From the NCBI RefSeq assembly GCF_009828855.1, contig NZ_WUAG01000001.1:1302001-1366000 (forward strand): a DNA stretch of 64,000 nt. The letters run 5' to 3'. The notes beneath the pieces are model-generated. The model was not told the DNA's origin, made no database searches, and saw nothing but the letters and a program-made list of their open reading frames with translations. Below, one piece after another: positions 24,911-33,980 of the stretch. Origin of the DNA: Psychromonas sp. L1A2 (lineage in GTDB: Bacteria > Pseudomonadota > Gammaproteobacteria > Enterobacterales > Psychromonadaceae). A program made the position numbers and the translations under genes. Numbering within the stretch: position 1 is the first letter of the stretch; each line of letters starts with the position of its first letter.

Positions 24911-25918
24911 TTAAAACCCTTCTAATACCACTTTACCTTTAGCGGTTTGTGATTCTAAATACTGATGTGCTTTACGTAGATTCGTCGCATTAATAACACC
25001 TAAATTGTCACCGACAGTAGTTTTAATGGATCCATTATCAATCATATTGGCAACGTTATTTAAAATGTCATGTTGTTCTTGCATATCATCTGTTTTAAAT
25101 AATGAACGAGTAAACATTAATTCCCAGTGAACTGAAACCGCTTTTGTTTTAAAAGGTTTAATATCCAAGGTAGTGGGGTCATCAATCAATCCAAATTTAC
25201 CCTGTGGTTTAATGATTTTTATAATTTCAGGTAAATGTTGCTCTGTGCTATTTAAACTGACTACATAATCAACATCTTTTAAGTTTTTGGCTGCGAATTC
25301 TTCGCTTAATGGATGACGGTGATTAATGATGGTATCAGCACCTAAATCTTCTAACCAAGAGACTGTTTCTGGGCGTGATGCAGTCGCAATAATATCAAGT
25401 TTAGTGAGTTTTTTTAGTAATTGCACCATGATGGATCCTACTCCGCCAGCTGCCCCAATCACTAAAATACGTTTAGAAGCATCATCTTTGACTATATTAA
25501 GGCGATCAAATAATAATTCCCATGCAGTGAGACTGGTTAATGGTAATGCTGCGGCTTCACCATACGATAATGTATTTGGCATATAACCAACAATGCGTTC
25601 ATCAACTAATTGAAACTGTGCATTGCTACCTGAGCGAGTAATATCACCGGCGTACCATACTTTATCACCTGGTTTAAATAATGTGACATTTTCACCAACA
25701 GACTTAACAATGCCTGCCGCATCATAACCTAATACTTTGTATTCATTTTCAGTAGCTGGAGCTGTTTGACGAACTTTAAAATCAACTGGATTGACAGATA
25801 TTGCTTTGACCTCAACTAAAATATCATGGCCTTGTGCAATAGGTGTATCTAATATTATATCTTGTAGAGATAATTCATTTTCTATAGGTAAATTTTGTTG
25901 ATATCCAATGGCTTTCAT
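24911..25918 (-). CDS. MDR-family zinc-type alcohol dehydrogenase-like quinone oxidoreductase
   Basis: 335 residues. The GroES-like N-terminus has VEVKAISVNPVDFKVR and VLGYDAAGIVKSVG; the Rossmann part has ILVIGAAGGVGSIMVQLLKKL. The catalytic-zinc Cys/His ligands are missing, as in the quinone-oxidoreductase branch and the TIGR02817-type proteins. Probably reduces quinones or enones with NADPH in the cytosol. GAGG precedes the ATG. Convergent with the LysR gene. Its substrate is unknown. Confidence 0.88.
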   Translation of the reverse strand: MKAIGYQQNLPIENELSLQDIILDTPIAQGHDILVEVKAISVNPVDFKVRQTAPATENEYKVLGYDAAGIVKSVGENVTLFKPGDKVWYAGDITRSGSNAQFQLVDERIVGYMPNTLSYGEAAALPLTSLTAWELLFDRLNIVKDDASKRILVIGAAGGVGSIMVQLLKKLTKLDIIATASRPETVSWLEDLGADTIINHRHPLSEEFAAKNLKDVDYVVSLNSTEQHLPEIIKIIKPQGKFGLIDDPTTLDIKPFKTKAVSVHWELMFTRSLFKTDDMQEQHDILNNVANMIDNGSIKTTVGDNLGVINATNLRKAHQYLESQTAKGKVVLEGF

Positions 25919-26185
25919 TTTCAGTACCTCTTTACTTTATGTGTGTGTATTGTGCTGATAGGGGTATTTTGCCTTGGGTGGACTAGGTTAAAAAGAGGCA
26001 TAAATTCCAATCATTATGGAATAAATTAACCATAGAAAAAGGATCATGTTTTTTATTGAAAACCAAACTATTAGATGGGTGTTAACATAAGCAAATTATG
26101 CATTTAAACAAATGACTAATAAGAAAGAGTGGGCAGGATAGTCAATAAATAAAACCAAATACTTTAATATTTTTATACTGAGTTA

Positions 26186-26225
26186 TCATAAAATGAGTCA
26201 CGTTATTAAGTTACTCATTTTATGA
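26186..26225. terminator. 13-bp stem hairpin downstream of the DUF2999 gene
   Basis: TCATAAAATGAGT (26186-26198) and ACTCATTTTATGA (26213-26225) are perfect complements with a 14-base loop, 50 bases beyond the stop of the minus-strand DUF2999 gene. No strong T tract follows. The remainder of 25919-26275 looks empty. Confidence 0.5.
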
Positions 26226-26275
26226 TTGATAGACTAAGTCATAGTGATATTTTGGACTGGAAAAGAACTGTTTAA

Positions 26276-26527
26276 CTACTTATTTAGTTTATCTTTTGCT
26301 TCTTGTACTTTAGCGAAGTCTAAACCTAATTCATCTGTTGCTTCTTTAATTAATTGAGGTTGTGTCATTATAGTGCCCATCATTTTTTTCAGCTCTTCTG
26401 GTGGGATACCTAATTGTTGTACAAGGCTCATTGCCATCATTGGATTATCAGTTAGTGCTTCAAAAAGTGATTTTATTTTTTCGTCACTTACATTGTGTTT
26501 TTTTAAAATTGCAATAATTGGGTTCAT
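26276..26527 (-). CDS. DUF2999-family small protein
   Basis: 83 residues, all-helical in appearance: ILKKHNVSDEKIKSLFEAL, MAMSLVQQLGIPPEELK and ELGLDFAKVQEAKDKL match the DUF2999 proteins of Vibrio and Shewanella as I remember them. No signal peptide or membrane span; a cytosolic protein of unknown role. AAGG is seven bases before the ATG. It stands alone between long spacers. Confidence 0.8.
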   Translation of the reverse strand: MNPIIAILKKHNVSDEKIKSLFEALTDNPMMAMSLVQQLGIPPEELKKMMGTIMTQPQLIKEATDELGLDFAKVQEAKDKLNK

Positions 26528-26750
26528 TTGTAGCCTTGTTTAATTGTCATTGACTTGTTGTTTCTTAAATTGTTTTTTCATAATTTAAGTTGCGTTGCTA
26601 TAAGTAGAGTTGCTAATAAATTAATTATATTGGTTGAACATGGCATTAACAAACTAAAAAAAATATTCAGCATTTTTTAATAGGGCAGATTCAACTCATA
26701 AGACAAGCTTACCTATATTTTCGTTTCATTTTAGAATAGATTATTCACTG

Positions 26751-26931
26751 ACATCGGTATGAATTAATGCGGTTTGTTCTTTTTGTAATTTACCTAAATC
26801 AACTAACACTCTAAACGCCTTTCAGTAAACTTCACTAAATAGCAGCTCTTTCTCTCATCGATACGTGATCTGATAATAACATCAAATGTTGAGCATCAAT
26901 CGTTACGTATTCACTGTATAAGCCACTTTAG
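26751..26931 (-). pseudogene. possible decayed coding remnant
   Basis: On the minus strand the phrase SEYVTIDAQHLMLLSDHV is followed by SMRERAAI and a stop at 26835, then in a shifted frame RVLVDLGKLQKEQTALIHTD and VSE to a stop at 26751. The composition looks protein-like against its AT-rich surroundings, but I do not recognise a family and no start is visible. The rest of the 26528-27332 spacer is AT-rich and shows no other gene. Confidence 0.25.
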
Positions 26932-27332
26932 CAAAGCACAAAAAATGAGGTTAGCGATTATTATTTAAAAAAGTCGTTAAATTTGGTGTGGGTATCATTT
27001 TACATTACGGTGGTATTTAAATGTAGGTATTTTTACTCTCATTAGTAATGACCAAGATCAATTATTTGTTAAAATAACGACATAAAAAGGGCAAAAGATA
27101 ATTGCTTCACACTTTGTTATGTAAGTTCTTTTGTTTTCTATTTTAATTATATTATTTAAGCTATAAACCTGTCATTGTGGTTTGTAGTTACTTTTCAACT
27201 TTTTACTTCTCAACTTCAAAATATAATAGCCATATTGTAAAACGTATATAATGAAGTTGTTCAGTGCTCTTATTATTTTAGATGGGTTTTCTAATAAACA
27301 ATCCATTTTACTTATTACGATTAGGTAGGAAT

Positions 27333-28535
27333 ATGTCTTCTTATGTCGCTCGACAACCAATTGTCGATAGAAACAAAAAAACCATTGCTTTTGAATTACT
27401 TTATCGTGACGGGAAAGAAAATTCATTCCCAAATGTAAGCTCAGACTTCGCAACTAAAAGCATCTTGGTTAATCAAACATTAGTGCATCAAAAGCGTATT
27501 CTTGATGGGAAAAAAGGATTTGTCAATTTTGGTTATGAAAGCCTCATTGATAGACTTCCATTTGATTTTCCAAATCAAAATTATGTAATAGAAATTTTAG
27601 AAGATTGCCCGCCAACTGATGAGTTGTACAATATTGTTATTGAGTTAAAAAATAAAGGCTACACGATTGCTTTAGATGATTTTGTGCCGAATAAAGAGTG
27701 GGAACGCTTTTATAAGCACATTCATATTATAAAATTCGATATAACCACTTATTCTCTCCTACAAGCGGCTGCTTATATCAAAGCATTATCCAACTACAAT
27801 ATTCAATTTTTAGCAGAGAAAGTAGAGACCTATGAAGAGTTTCATACTGCAAAGGAATATGGTTTTGAACTTTTTCAAGGCTACTTTTTTAGTAAGCCAG
27901 AGATGATCTACAATAAAATATTAGACTCATCACTTAACTCAAAAATACAGTTATCAGTTGCCGTATCTAGTCAGGATTTAGATCTTCATTTAATTGAAAA
28001 AATTATCGCAAGTAATCCTGGATTATCATTCAAATTATTAAATTTTGTAAACGAATACTCGATGGTTCGATCGCCAATAAAATCCCTACAACAGGCACTT
28101 GTTTATCTTGGTGAAGATCGTGTACGTAAGTTTATAACCTATGCTGTTATTAAAACGTTAAATGCGGACAAACCAAGTATACTTTCTAACATGTCTTTAC
28201 AGCGAGCAAAATTCTTTGAAATGATACTGTCTTCAATGGGATTACATCATAAAAAAGAGATAGGTTATCTTTGTGGAATGCTGTCTGTTATTGATGCTTT
28301 ACTCGATTCTGATATGTCCGTTATTGTGAAACCTCTTAATATTAATCAAGAAATTAAAGATGCGCTTTTAGGTGAAGAGGGCAGACTTCAAGATCTGATT
28401 AAATTAGCAGAAGCAGTAGAGAACTCAAATTGGACTAAAGTTGATGAATTAAGTAAAACCTTAAACATTACTGAAGCTGAAATTATTAATTCCTCTGTCG
28501 AGTCAACACTGTGGGCAGATGAGATTTCTACTTAA
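27333..28535 (+). CDS. EAL-HDOD (YuxH-like) signalling protein
   Basis: 400 residues from the ATG at 27333 with AGGTAGGA upstream; the longer frame from 27282 adds residues without family support. Residues 1-200 are an EAL-like domain opening YVARQPIVDRNKKTIAFELLYR and closing FELFQGYFFSKPE (as pieces). The EAL core is modified: ALDDF is kept but the E-x-L metal set is incomplete (FELLYR, EKVET). Residues 205-390 are an HDOD domain (SFKLLNFVNEY, LGEDRVRKFI). Such proteins bind or sense c-di-GMP instead of cleaving it in several species. Part of a c-di-GMP theme in this window. Confidence 0.88.
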   Translation: MSSYVARQPIVDRNKKTIAFELLYRDGKENSFPNVSSDFATKSILVNQTLVHQKRILDGKKGFVNFGYESLIDRLPFDFPNQNYVIEILEDCPPTDELYNIVIELKNKGYTIALDDFVPNKEWERFYKHIHIIKFDITTYSLLQAAAYIKALSNYNIQFLAEKVETYEEFHTAKEYGFELFQGYFFSKPEMIYNKILDSSLNSKIQLSVAVSSQDLDLHLIEKIIASNPGLSFKLLNFVNEYSMVRSPIKSLQQALVYLGEDRVRKFITYAVIKTLNADKPSILSNMSLQRAKFFEMILSSMGLHHKKEIGYLCGMLSVIDALLDSDMSVIVKPLNINQEIKDALLGEEGRLQDLIKLAEAVENSNWTKVDELSKTLNITEAEIINSSVESTLWADEIST

Positions 28536-28766
28536 CTTCTTTTACTTAATCTTCTTTACTCAATAATAAATAGATACTGAAAATAGACATTGTTAGTTCA
28601 TTTATAAAAGCGATAAACGAATTCATAATTTTTTATTTCAGAGTCAGTTATCTATGTTTTTGCTGATTTTCATGTGCTTTATAAATCATTTTTTTAATTA
28701 TTTTGATACTTTTATCTATAAGGTTTTGCACATTAATTTGCACATCTAAAAGTCAAATATTTTCAT

Positions 28767-28790
28767 AAAGCGCTTTTGCTGCGCTTTTTA
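28767..28790 (+). terminator. terminator after the EAL-HDOD gene
   Basis: AAAGCGC, seven-base loop, GCGCTTT, then TTT. It lies 230 bases beyond the stop codon, within the otherwise empty 28536-28942 spacer. Confidence 0.6.
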
Positions 28791-28942
28791 ATGAGAGTTA
28801 GAGCCTGTAAACTAAAAGAGATTCGCTAGCTTAATTAACTGGTTATGTTTGGTAGTGTAAATAACCAATACTTTTTCAATTACATTATTTAATGGAATTG
28901 TTTGATGAGGCTGTTAAATGATGCTTTATGTAGGAGGACATG

Positions 28943-29584
28943 ATGGATTTAATCATTTTCGATTGTGATGGTACGTTAGTTGATAGTGAGTACCTTTGTA
29001 ATTTAGCGTTACAACAACAACTTGCTGAGCTTGGTATTGATTCAGATGCGGAAGAGTTAATGGCATTATATCGAGGTGTTAAACTCAATGTCATACTTAC
29101 TAGTTTAGAGTCTGAGTTTGATACTCGTTTTCCAGACTCTTTTATTCCTGATTATCGTCTTAAAGTAAAACACCTTTTCGAACAACATTTAAAAGCGAAT
29201 GAAGGTGTTAAAGATTTATTAGCGTCGTTAAAAGTTCCTTTCTGTGTTGCCTCTTCTGCGCCTAGAGATAAAATTGAGCAAGCGCTTCAAGTGACAGGGT
29301 TAGCTCAGTATTTTAACGGTAATATATTCAGCTCTTATGAAATTGACTCCTGGAAACCTGAACCTGGTATTTTCTTACATGCCGCTAAAAAAATGAACGT
29401 TGAACCTGCCCAATGTTATGTTGTTGAAGATAGTCTCGTTGGCTTACAGGCCGCTAACGGTGCAAAAATGAAAAGTGTTTATTATGCCCCTACGTTAGAA
29501 GAAAAACATCCACTTGCCTCTGTGCAAATTAAACATATGACTGAAATTATAAACATTATTAAATATGGACAATCAAAACAATAA
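28943..29584 (+). CDS. HAD-superfamily phosphatase (beta-phosphoglucomutase/YieH-like)
   Basis: 213 residues. Two ATGs stand together; the second, at 28943, has the perfect AGGAGG at five bases and is preferred over 28940. HAD motif I is FDCDGTLVDSE, motif II VASSAP, motif III EPGIF with the Lys of SWKPEPG, motif IV VVEDSLVGLQAA. The cap is the helical subclass I type. Relatives hydrolyse sugar or pyrimidine phosphates such as 6-phosphogluconate (YieH) or act as phosphoglycolate phosphatases. Cytosolic. Substrate cannot be fixed from sequence. Confidence 0.88.
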   Translation: MDLIIFDCDGTLVDSEYLCNLALQQQLAELGIDSDAEELMALYRGVKLNVILTSLESEFDTRFPDSFIPDYRLKVKHLFEQHLKANEGVKDLLASLKVPFCVASSAPRDKIEQALQVTGLAQYFNGNIFSSYEIDSWKPEPGIFLHAAKKMNVEPAQCYVVEDSLVGLQAANGAKMKSVYYAPTLEEKHPLASVQIKHMTEIINIIKYGQSKQ

Positions 29585-29679
29585 TTGCTTCATATTTGGG
29601 TTTTTCAGGAATGCATTCTTTTTGTTTTTTCTTTAAAGCAAACGATTTCAAGTCTCCTGAGTAGATTAAAAGCAGATAA

Positions 29680-29838
29680 TACCAAAAGAATTAATAAGGT
29701 GATCATTCTTGCTGGTTAAAATCACCCCTAACTGCGTTGTGAGTTTTGAAGTGAGAGCAACTATCTCCTACAACTCACGCCTTATTAGTGTTAATTTTTC
29801 CTGCGCAACCCCTGAACACTTATTTAATTCCATTGGTA
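29680..29838 (+). mobile_element. MITE-like family 1 short element (copy B)
   Basis: 159 bases, about 95 percent identical to the nested copy at 11159-11317, flanked by TAA on both sides (29677-29679, 29839-29841). Ends TACCAAAAGAATTAATAAGG and TAATTCCATTGGTA. Contains an inner GTGAGTT/AACTCAC pair but no ORF. The remainder of 29585-30144 holds only the YceI promoter region. Confidence 0.88.
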
Positions 29839-30144
29839 TAAGTCACTTTTTGTATTGAATATTTAAGCGCTGAACATCTAGCTAAATTCTTAAGCCTTAT
29901 TATTAACCGATAACTTTTTGATTAAATAATGCTTTTCCCTTCCTGATTATTTCATATACCTTGTTTCTTATGATTAAACCTTCGTTAACTTATTGATTAA
30001 ATAATTACGTTTGATATTGTGTGATAGCTTTAATATTAAAGCTATCTATCCACCGTAAATACGGAGTTATTGTATTTAACAAGATGTTAAGACGTTGGTA
30101 CTTGTAGGTTTTTTTAAGTTAACTAAAAATTAATGGAGATTTTT

Positions 30145-30720
30145 ATGAAAGCACTCTCTGGAGTTGCCCTGTTATTTGCTTTTTTATCACCAAGTGCATT
30201 TGCCCAATGGGATTTGTCTAGTGATAATTCCTCACTCAATTTCGTAAGCGTTAAAAGTTTAAAAGTTGGAGAAGTACATAGTTTCCAAAAGCTAACCGGG
30301 ACAATTAACGACTCTGGTCAGGTGAAGCTCAATATCGACCTCAGTAGTGTTGAAACCAATATTGGTATTCGTAATGACAGAGTGAAAAGCATGTTGTTTG
30401 ATACGGCAAAGTTTGCAGATGCAAAACTATCTGGATTTGTTGACGTAGAGAAAGTGGCGAGTTTGAACGTAGGTGATACTTATACAGAATCTGTTCAATT
30501 CAACCTATCGCTTCACGGTATCTCAAATCAAGTTACAAGTGATGTTCAAGTGACTAAATTAAGTGGTGAAAGATTATTAGTGACTTCACTTATGCCGATA
30601 GTTATTAATGCAAGTGACTATGGTTTAGAAAAAGGTATTGAACAGCTAAGAAATATTGCTGCGCTTCCATCAATCAGTAATGCTGTACCAGTTACATTTA
30701 ATCTCATTTTTAATCAATAA
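30145..30720 (+). CDS. YceI-family periplasmic protein
   Basis: 191 residues from the ATG at 30145, six bases after GGAG; the ATG at 30133 overlaps that RBS. Signal peptide 1-20 ending in SAFAQ. The mature part is the YceI lipocalin-like barrel: WDLSSDNSSLNFVSVKS, the VETNIGIRNDRV segment and QFNLSLHGIS strand. YceI proteins bind isoprenoid-type lipids in the periplasm and are often induced by base or osmotic stress. The gene is followed by a peroxiredoxin-like gene after 94 bases. Confidence 0.92.
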   Translation: MKALSGVALLFAFLSPSAFAQWDLSSDNSSLNFVSVKSLKVGEVHSFQKLTGTINDSGQVKLNIDLSSVETNIGIRNDRVKSMLFDTAKFADAKLSGFVDVEKVASLNVGDTYTESVQFNLSLHGISNQVTSDVQVTKLSGERLLVTSLMPIVINASDYGLEKGIEQLRNIAALPSISNAVPVTFNLIFNQ

Positions 30721-30814
30721 AAGCAGTTTTAAATTAAACGCATTTTAAATAATGTTTTTTAATTAGATAAAGACTTTTATTTTAATTTTTTAATATAAAT
30801 CAGGAGTAAATATA

Positions 30815-31348
30815 ATGACACACTCAGCCATTGCAGCAGGTTCACCTTTTCCGAGCCTATTAGTTAAAGACCTTGATGGAGCCAGTGTAGATCTTAGCAC
30901 CATATCAGATAATGCAGATTGGAAAATGGTCGTTGTTTATCGTGGCAAACATTGCCCATTATGTACTAAATATCTTAATTTACTTGAAACATTCAAAGAG
31001 AAAATTACGGCTAATGGTGTTGAAATTGTAGCGGTATCTGCAGATAGTAAAGCACAACTTGAAATGCATTTAGCAGATCTAGAAATCAGTTTTCCTATCT
31101 ATTACGGTTTAACTGTTGAGCAAATGCAAGCTTTAGGTCTTTATATTTCTAACCCTCGCTCTGAGAAAGAAACGGATCATTTATTTGCTGAACCTGGCTT
31201 ATTTGTTATCAATGAAAAAGGCCAAGTACAAGTAATTGATATATCTAATGGCCCGCTTGCTCGCCCTGAAATTGGCATACTAGCTGGTGGACTTGAATTT
31301 ATCAAAGCACCAGAAAATGATTACCCGATACGTGGTACTTATTCTTAA
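30815..31348 (+). CDS. peroxiredoxin-like (AhpC/TSA family) protein
   Basis: 177 residues. A thioredoxin fold with VVVYRGKHCPLCTKYLNLL, giving a CPLC pair where AhpC/TSA proteins have the peroxidatic Cys. EIVAVSADSKAQLEMHLADL is the typical second strand. No signal peptide, so cytosolic. The family, peroxiredoxin-like proteins of the alkyl hydroperoxide reductase group, is widespread in marine bacteria but little studied. CAGGAGTAA gives a strong RBS. Probably independent of YceI since the spacer is 94 bases. Confidence 0.87.
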   Translation: MTHSAIAAGSPFPSLLVKDLDGASVDLSTISDNADWKMVVVYRGKHCPLCTKYLNLLETFKEKITANGVEIVAVSADSKAQLEMHLADLEISFPIYYGLTVEQMQALGLYISNPRSEKETDHLFAEPGLFVINEKGQVQVIDISNGPLARPEIGILAGGLEFIKAPENDYPIRGTYS

Positions 31349-31451
31349 TCATTGTATCTGCCAATTGCTAGATAAGGATTGACAGATAAACATTGCTTGT
31401 AAGGTTTATTCATAGATTTTTAATGCGAAGTCTTTTATTCTCATATACTTC

Positions 31452-31489
31452 GCAGTAGAACATAAACAATATTATTTATGTTCTACTGC
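31452..31489. terminator. 15-bp perfect stem hairpin after the peroxiredoxin-like gene
   Basis: GCAGTAGAACATAAA (31452-31466) and TTTATGTTCTACTGC (31475-31489) pair fully around an eight-base loop. It has no T tract but is the strongest hairpin between the two genes and may stop or process the transcript. Confidence 0.55.
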
Positions 31490-31576
31490 TCAATCATTTT
31501 CAAAAGTAATATTAAATTAGTAATAAAACGACAGAAAAAATTAGGTAAATGGAGTTTAATAAGTGGGATTAGTTAA

Positions 31577-32251
31577 ATGGAATTAAGTACTTGGCTAGTT
31601 TATGTCAGTGTTATTAGCGTGTTAATATTTAGCCCGGGTCCTTCCGCTCTTTTATGTATCTCTGATGGCGTTAAGTTTGGTAATAAAAAAACGATTCCTA
31701 CCATCATCGGTGGTGCGATTGCTGCATTAATGCTAATGACCGTTTCTGCTGTTGGCCTTGGCGCTATATTAACGGCTTCTGAAACACTTTTCTTTGTGCT
31801 CAAAATATTTGGAGCAGGGTATTTATTATATTTAGGCTGGAGTGCTTGGAGAGAAGGTGCATTAGATAGTACACCTGAGACAAAACCTACAGAATCTGTA
31901 GTTAAAGTTCAGAGACATCATCAGCTTAGCCATTATTCTGCTTATTCATTGTTTCGAAAAGGTTTTATGGTGGGCATCAGTAACCCTAAAGATCTATTAT
32001 TTTTTATTGCACTATTCCCTAGTTTTATGAATGCAGATTTACCACAAGTTGAACAATATGCGGTGCTCGCTTGCACTTGGTTTTTTATAGACTGTTCTTC
32101 AATGTTTATGTATGCAGGATTAGGCTCAAAAATAAGTCCACTACTTACAAAACCTAACACAATGATGTTGGTGAATCGCACTGTTGGTAGCGTGTTTGTT
32201 ATTTTAGGGAGTGCTTTAGCAATATCTGCAGGAATGAGTAGGAAAAGCTAA
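31577..32251 (+). CDS. LysE/RhtB-family amino acid exporter
   Basis: 224 residues, six predicted spans. FSPGPSALLCISDGVKFG is the LysE/RhtB N-terminal signature (PGP), followed by LKIFGAGYLLYLGWSAWR, and GFMVGISNPKDLLFFIALFPSFM (pieces: ISNPKDLLFF, ALFPSF) in the second half. The family exports amino acids such as threonine, homoserine, lysine or leucine. RBS is weak (GTGGGA). A Nudix gene follows 45 bases downstream and may be co-transcribed. Confidence 0.92.
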   Translation: MELSTWLVYVSVISVLIFSPGPSALLCISDGVKFGNKKTIPTIIGGAIAALMLMTVSAVGLGAILTASETLFFVLKIFGAGYLLYLGWSAWREGALDSTPETKPTESVVKVQRHHQLSHYSAYSLFRKGFMVGISNPKDLLFFIALFPSFMNADLPQVEQYAVLACTWFFIDCSSMFMYAGLGSKISPLLTKPNTMMLVNRTVGSVFVILGSALAISAGMSRKS

Positions 32252-32296
32252 GTTAATAAGGATGCTTAGACTTGTTTGTTATGTTTTGGAGTAATA

Positions 32297-32695
32297 ATGA
32301 AAAAAGAAATTGATAAGTTAGCTTGGTTGTATATTTATGAGGGAAAATTATTAAATGCGCGATCAATAAATAAAACGCTTTTTTACCTTCCAGGTGGAAA
32401 ACGTGAGTTAGGTGAGTCAGATGAGGCCGCACTTATACGCGAAATTAAAGAAGAGATATCTATTGATTTAATACCTGAGTCAATTAAATATGCAGTTACC
32501 TTTAAAGCGAAGGCTGATGGTCAAAGTGAAGACGTTATTGTTAAGTTAACGTGTTATTTTGCGGAGTTCAAAGGGCGTTTATCCCCTGCAGCAGAAATAG
32601 AAGAAATTCAATTCATTGATTATGAAAATAAATCACTCTGCTCACTTGGATCAATTAAAGTTATGGAGTGGCTTAAACAACAAAAGTTAATGTAG
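32297..32695 (+). CDS. Nudix hydrolase
   Basis: 132 residues from the ATG at 32297 (GGAG upstream); the track-like longer start at 32276 lacks an RBS. The Nudix box is GKRELGESDEAALIREIKEE, which fits G-x5-E-x7-REUXEE with I for V. The protein cleaves a nucleoside diphosphate linked to another moiety, with Mg2+; the exact substrate is unknown. LPGGKRE and the small size suggest an 8-oxo-dGTP-like or ADP-ribose-like group. Follows the LysE gene closely. Confidence 0.9.
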   Translation: MKKEIDKLAWLYIYEGKLLNARSINKTLFYLPGGKRELGESDEAALIREIKEEISIDLIPESIKYAVTFKAKADGQSEDVIVKLTCYFAEFKGRLSPAAEIEEIQFIDYENKSLCSLGSIKVMEWLKQQKLM

Positions 32696-32878
32696 AACAA
32701 AGCTCAGTATAAAATAAAGCTTAATATAGTAGAAGTGAGGTTAATGTAGACATTCGACCTTTTCTTATAACTTTTATTTTATTGATTTTGTTAGGGTTCA
32801 TAAGCGGTTTATTTGATTTAATTATTCAACTACAGATCAAAACATAATGGCTTTTATACCCGATATAAGGAGCTTAGT

Positions 32879-33346
32879 ATGGAACATAGTTACTTTGTTA
32901 TTGCACGTGCATTACATGTCGTTGCAGTTGTGCTTTGGATTGGCGGTGTCGCTTTTGTGAGTACGGTGTTAATTCCTGCGATTAGAAAAATGCCATCCAC
33001 TGAAAATAGGTTAGCTTTATTTGAAACCTTGGAGCATAAGTTTGGTTTTCAAGCTAAATTAACAACATTAATCACAGGGCTCTCTGGTTTTTATATGTTG
33101 TACGTTTTAAATGGATGGGCATCAATGCAATGGTGGGTACATTTAATGCTGTTTATTTGGACTCTATTTATGTTGGTTTTGTTTGTTCTTGAGCCTTTAT
33201 TTCTGCATAAATGGTTTCATCAACAAGCACAGAAGAATAGTGAAAGAGCATTCCATTATTTACAACTTATGCATTCGATTTTATTATCAATTAGTCTACT
33301 TGCTGTTTTTGCCGGTGTTGCAGGTGTACACGGTTTGTTTTATTAA
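32879..33346 (+). CDS. four-span CopD-like inner membrane protein
   Basis: 155 residues, four hydrophobic spans at about 7-30, 55-75, 82-105 and 130-152. ARALHVVAVVLWIGGVAFV with conserved His and later HLMLFIW and LMHSILLS give a pattern of membrane His like CopD-type or cytochrome-b-like proteins that may bind haem or copper. No clear domain beyond that. AAGGAG lies seven bases before the ATG. A GFA-family gene follows after 76 bases. Function unknown. Confidence 0.65.
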   Translation: MEHSYFVIARALHVVAVVLWIGGVAFVSTVLIPAIRKMPSTENRLALFETLEHKFGFQAKLTTLITGLSGFYMLYVLNGWASMQWWVHLMLFIWTLFMLVLFVLEPLFLHKWFHQQAQKNSERAFHYLQLMHSILLSISLLAVFAGVAGVHGLFY

Positions 33347-33422
33347 GGAATAGTTATTAAGAAACAGTTGTTAAAAGCTAACTTAAGTAAAGTAGTTAAT
33401 CATTAAACTAATTAGGATTTTT

Positions 33423-33839
33423 ATGAAAGTTAATGGTCAATGCCATTGTGGTGATATCGTTTACACAGCTGAAATAGATGAAACTAAAGTAGTGAGTTGC
33501 CATTGCTCAGATTGTCAAGAAATGTCTAGTGGGCCTTTTCGTAGTGCGGTTATCTCTTTACCTAATAGCGTTATTTTTAGTGCTGGTAAGCCTAAAGAAT
33601 ATGTAAAAATCGCTGAAAGTGGTAACAAGAGAGCACAGGGTTTTTGTGGGAATTGTGGAACAACACTTTATGCCACATCTGTCGATGATAGTGACAAAGT
33701 ATATGGCTTACGCATCGGTGCTATCAAACAACGTGAACAGTTAACACCTAAAATACAAATATGGTGTTGTTCTGCTGTTCCATGGCTTAAAAAATTAAGT
33801 AATATTACTGCATTTGATAAGGCGCCACCTGTAAAATAA
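33423..33839 (+). CDS. GFA (CENP-V) family zinc protein
   Basis: 138 residues. GQCHCGDIVY, VVSCHCSDCQ and GFCGNCGTTLY supply the two zinc sites of the glutathione-dependent formaldehyde-activating enzyme/CENP-V fold (CxC, CxCxxC, CxxC). Bacterial members are cytosolic and bind glutathione or other thiol adducts; most, including those without a formaldehyde pathway beside them, have unknown substrate. AGGA precedes the ATG. A simple tandem repeat follows the stop codon. Confidence 0.92.
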   Translation: MKVNGQCHCGDIVYTAEIDETKVVSCHCSDCQEMSSGPFRSAVISLPNSVIFSAGKPKEYVKIAESGNKRAQGFCGNCGTTLYATSVDDSDKVYGLRIGAIKQREQLTPKIQIWCCSAVPWLKKLSNITAFDKAPPVK

Positions 33840-33840
33840 T

Positions 33841-33880
33841 CGTTAAATCGTTAAATCGTTAAATCGTTAAATCGTTAAAT
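33841..33880. repeat. tandem 8-base repeat, five exact units
   Basis: CGTTAAAT repeated five times without error, starting two bases after the GFA stop codon. A slippage-type repeat; copy number may vary among strains. Confidence 0.95.
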
Positions 33881-33980
33881 AATTTTACTTTCTATGACTA
33901 TTTATTTTTAATGACTTTAAATTAAAATAGCTAAGCATTAACCTTAGCTATTTTCGATACTTATCATTGACGTAAGACGC

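Noticed and set aside
32746-32847. Hydrophobic 33-codon frame (VDIRPFLITFILLILLGF) between the Nudix and CopD-like genes
   Set aside because: It resembles a small membrane protein, but no ATG, GTG or TTG start stands in frame after the upstream stop, so it is not called.
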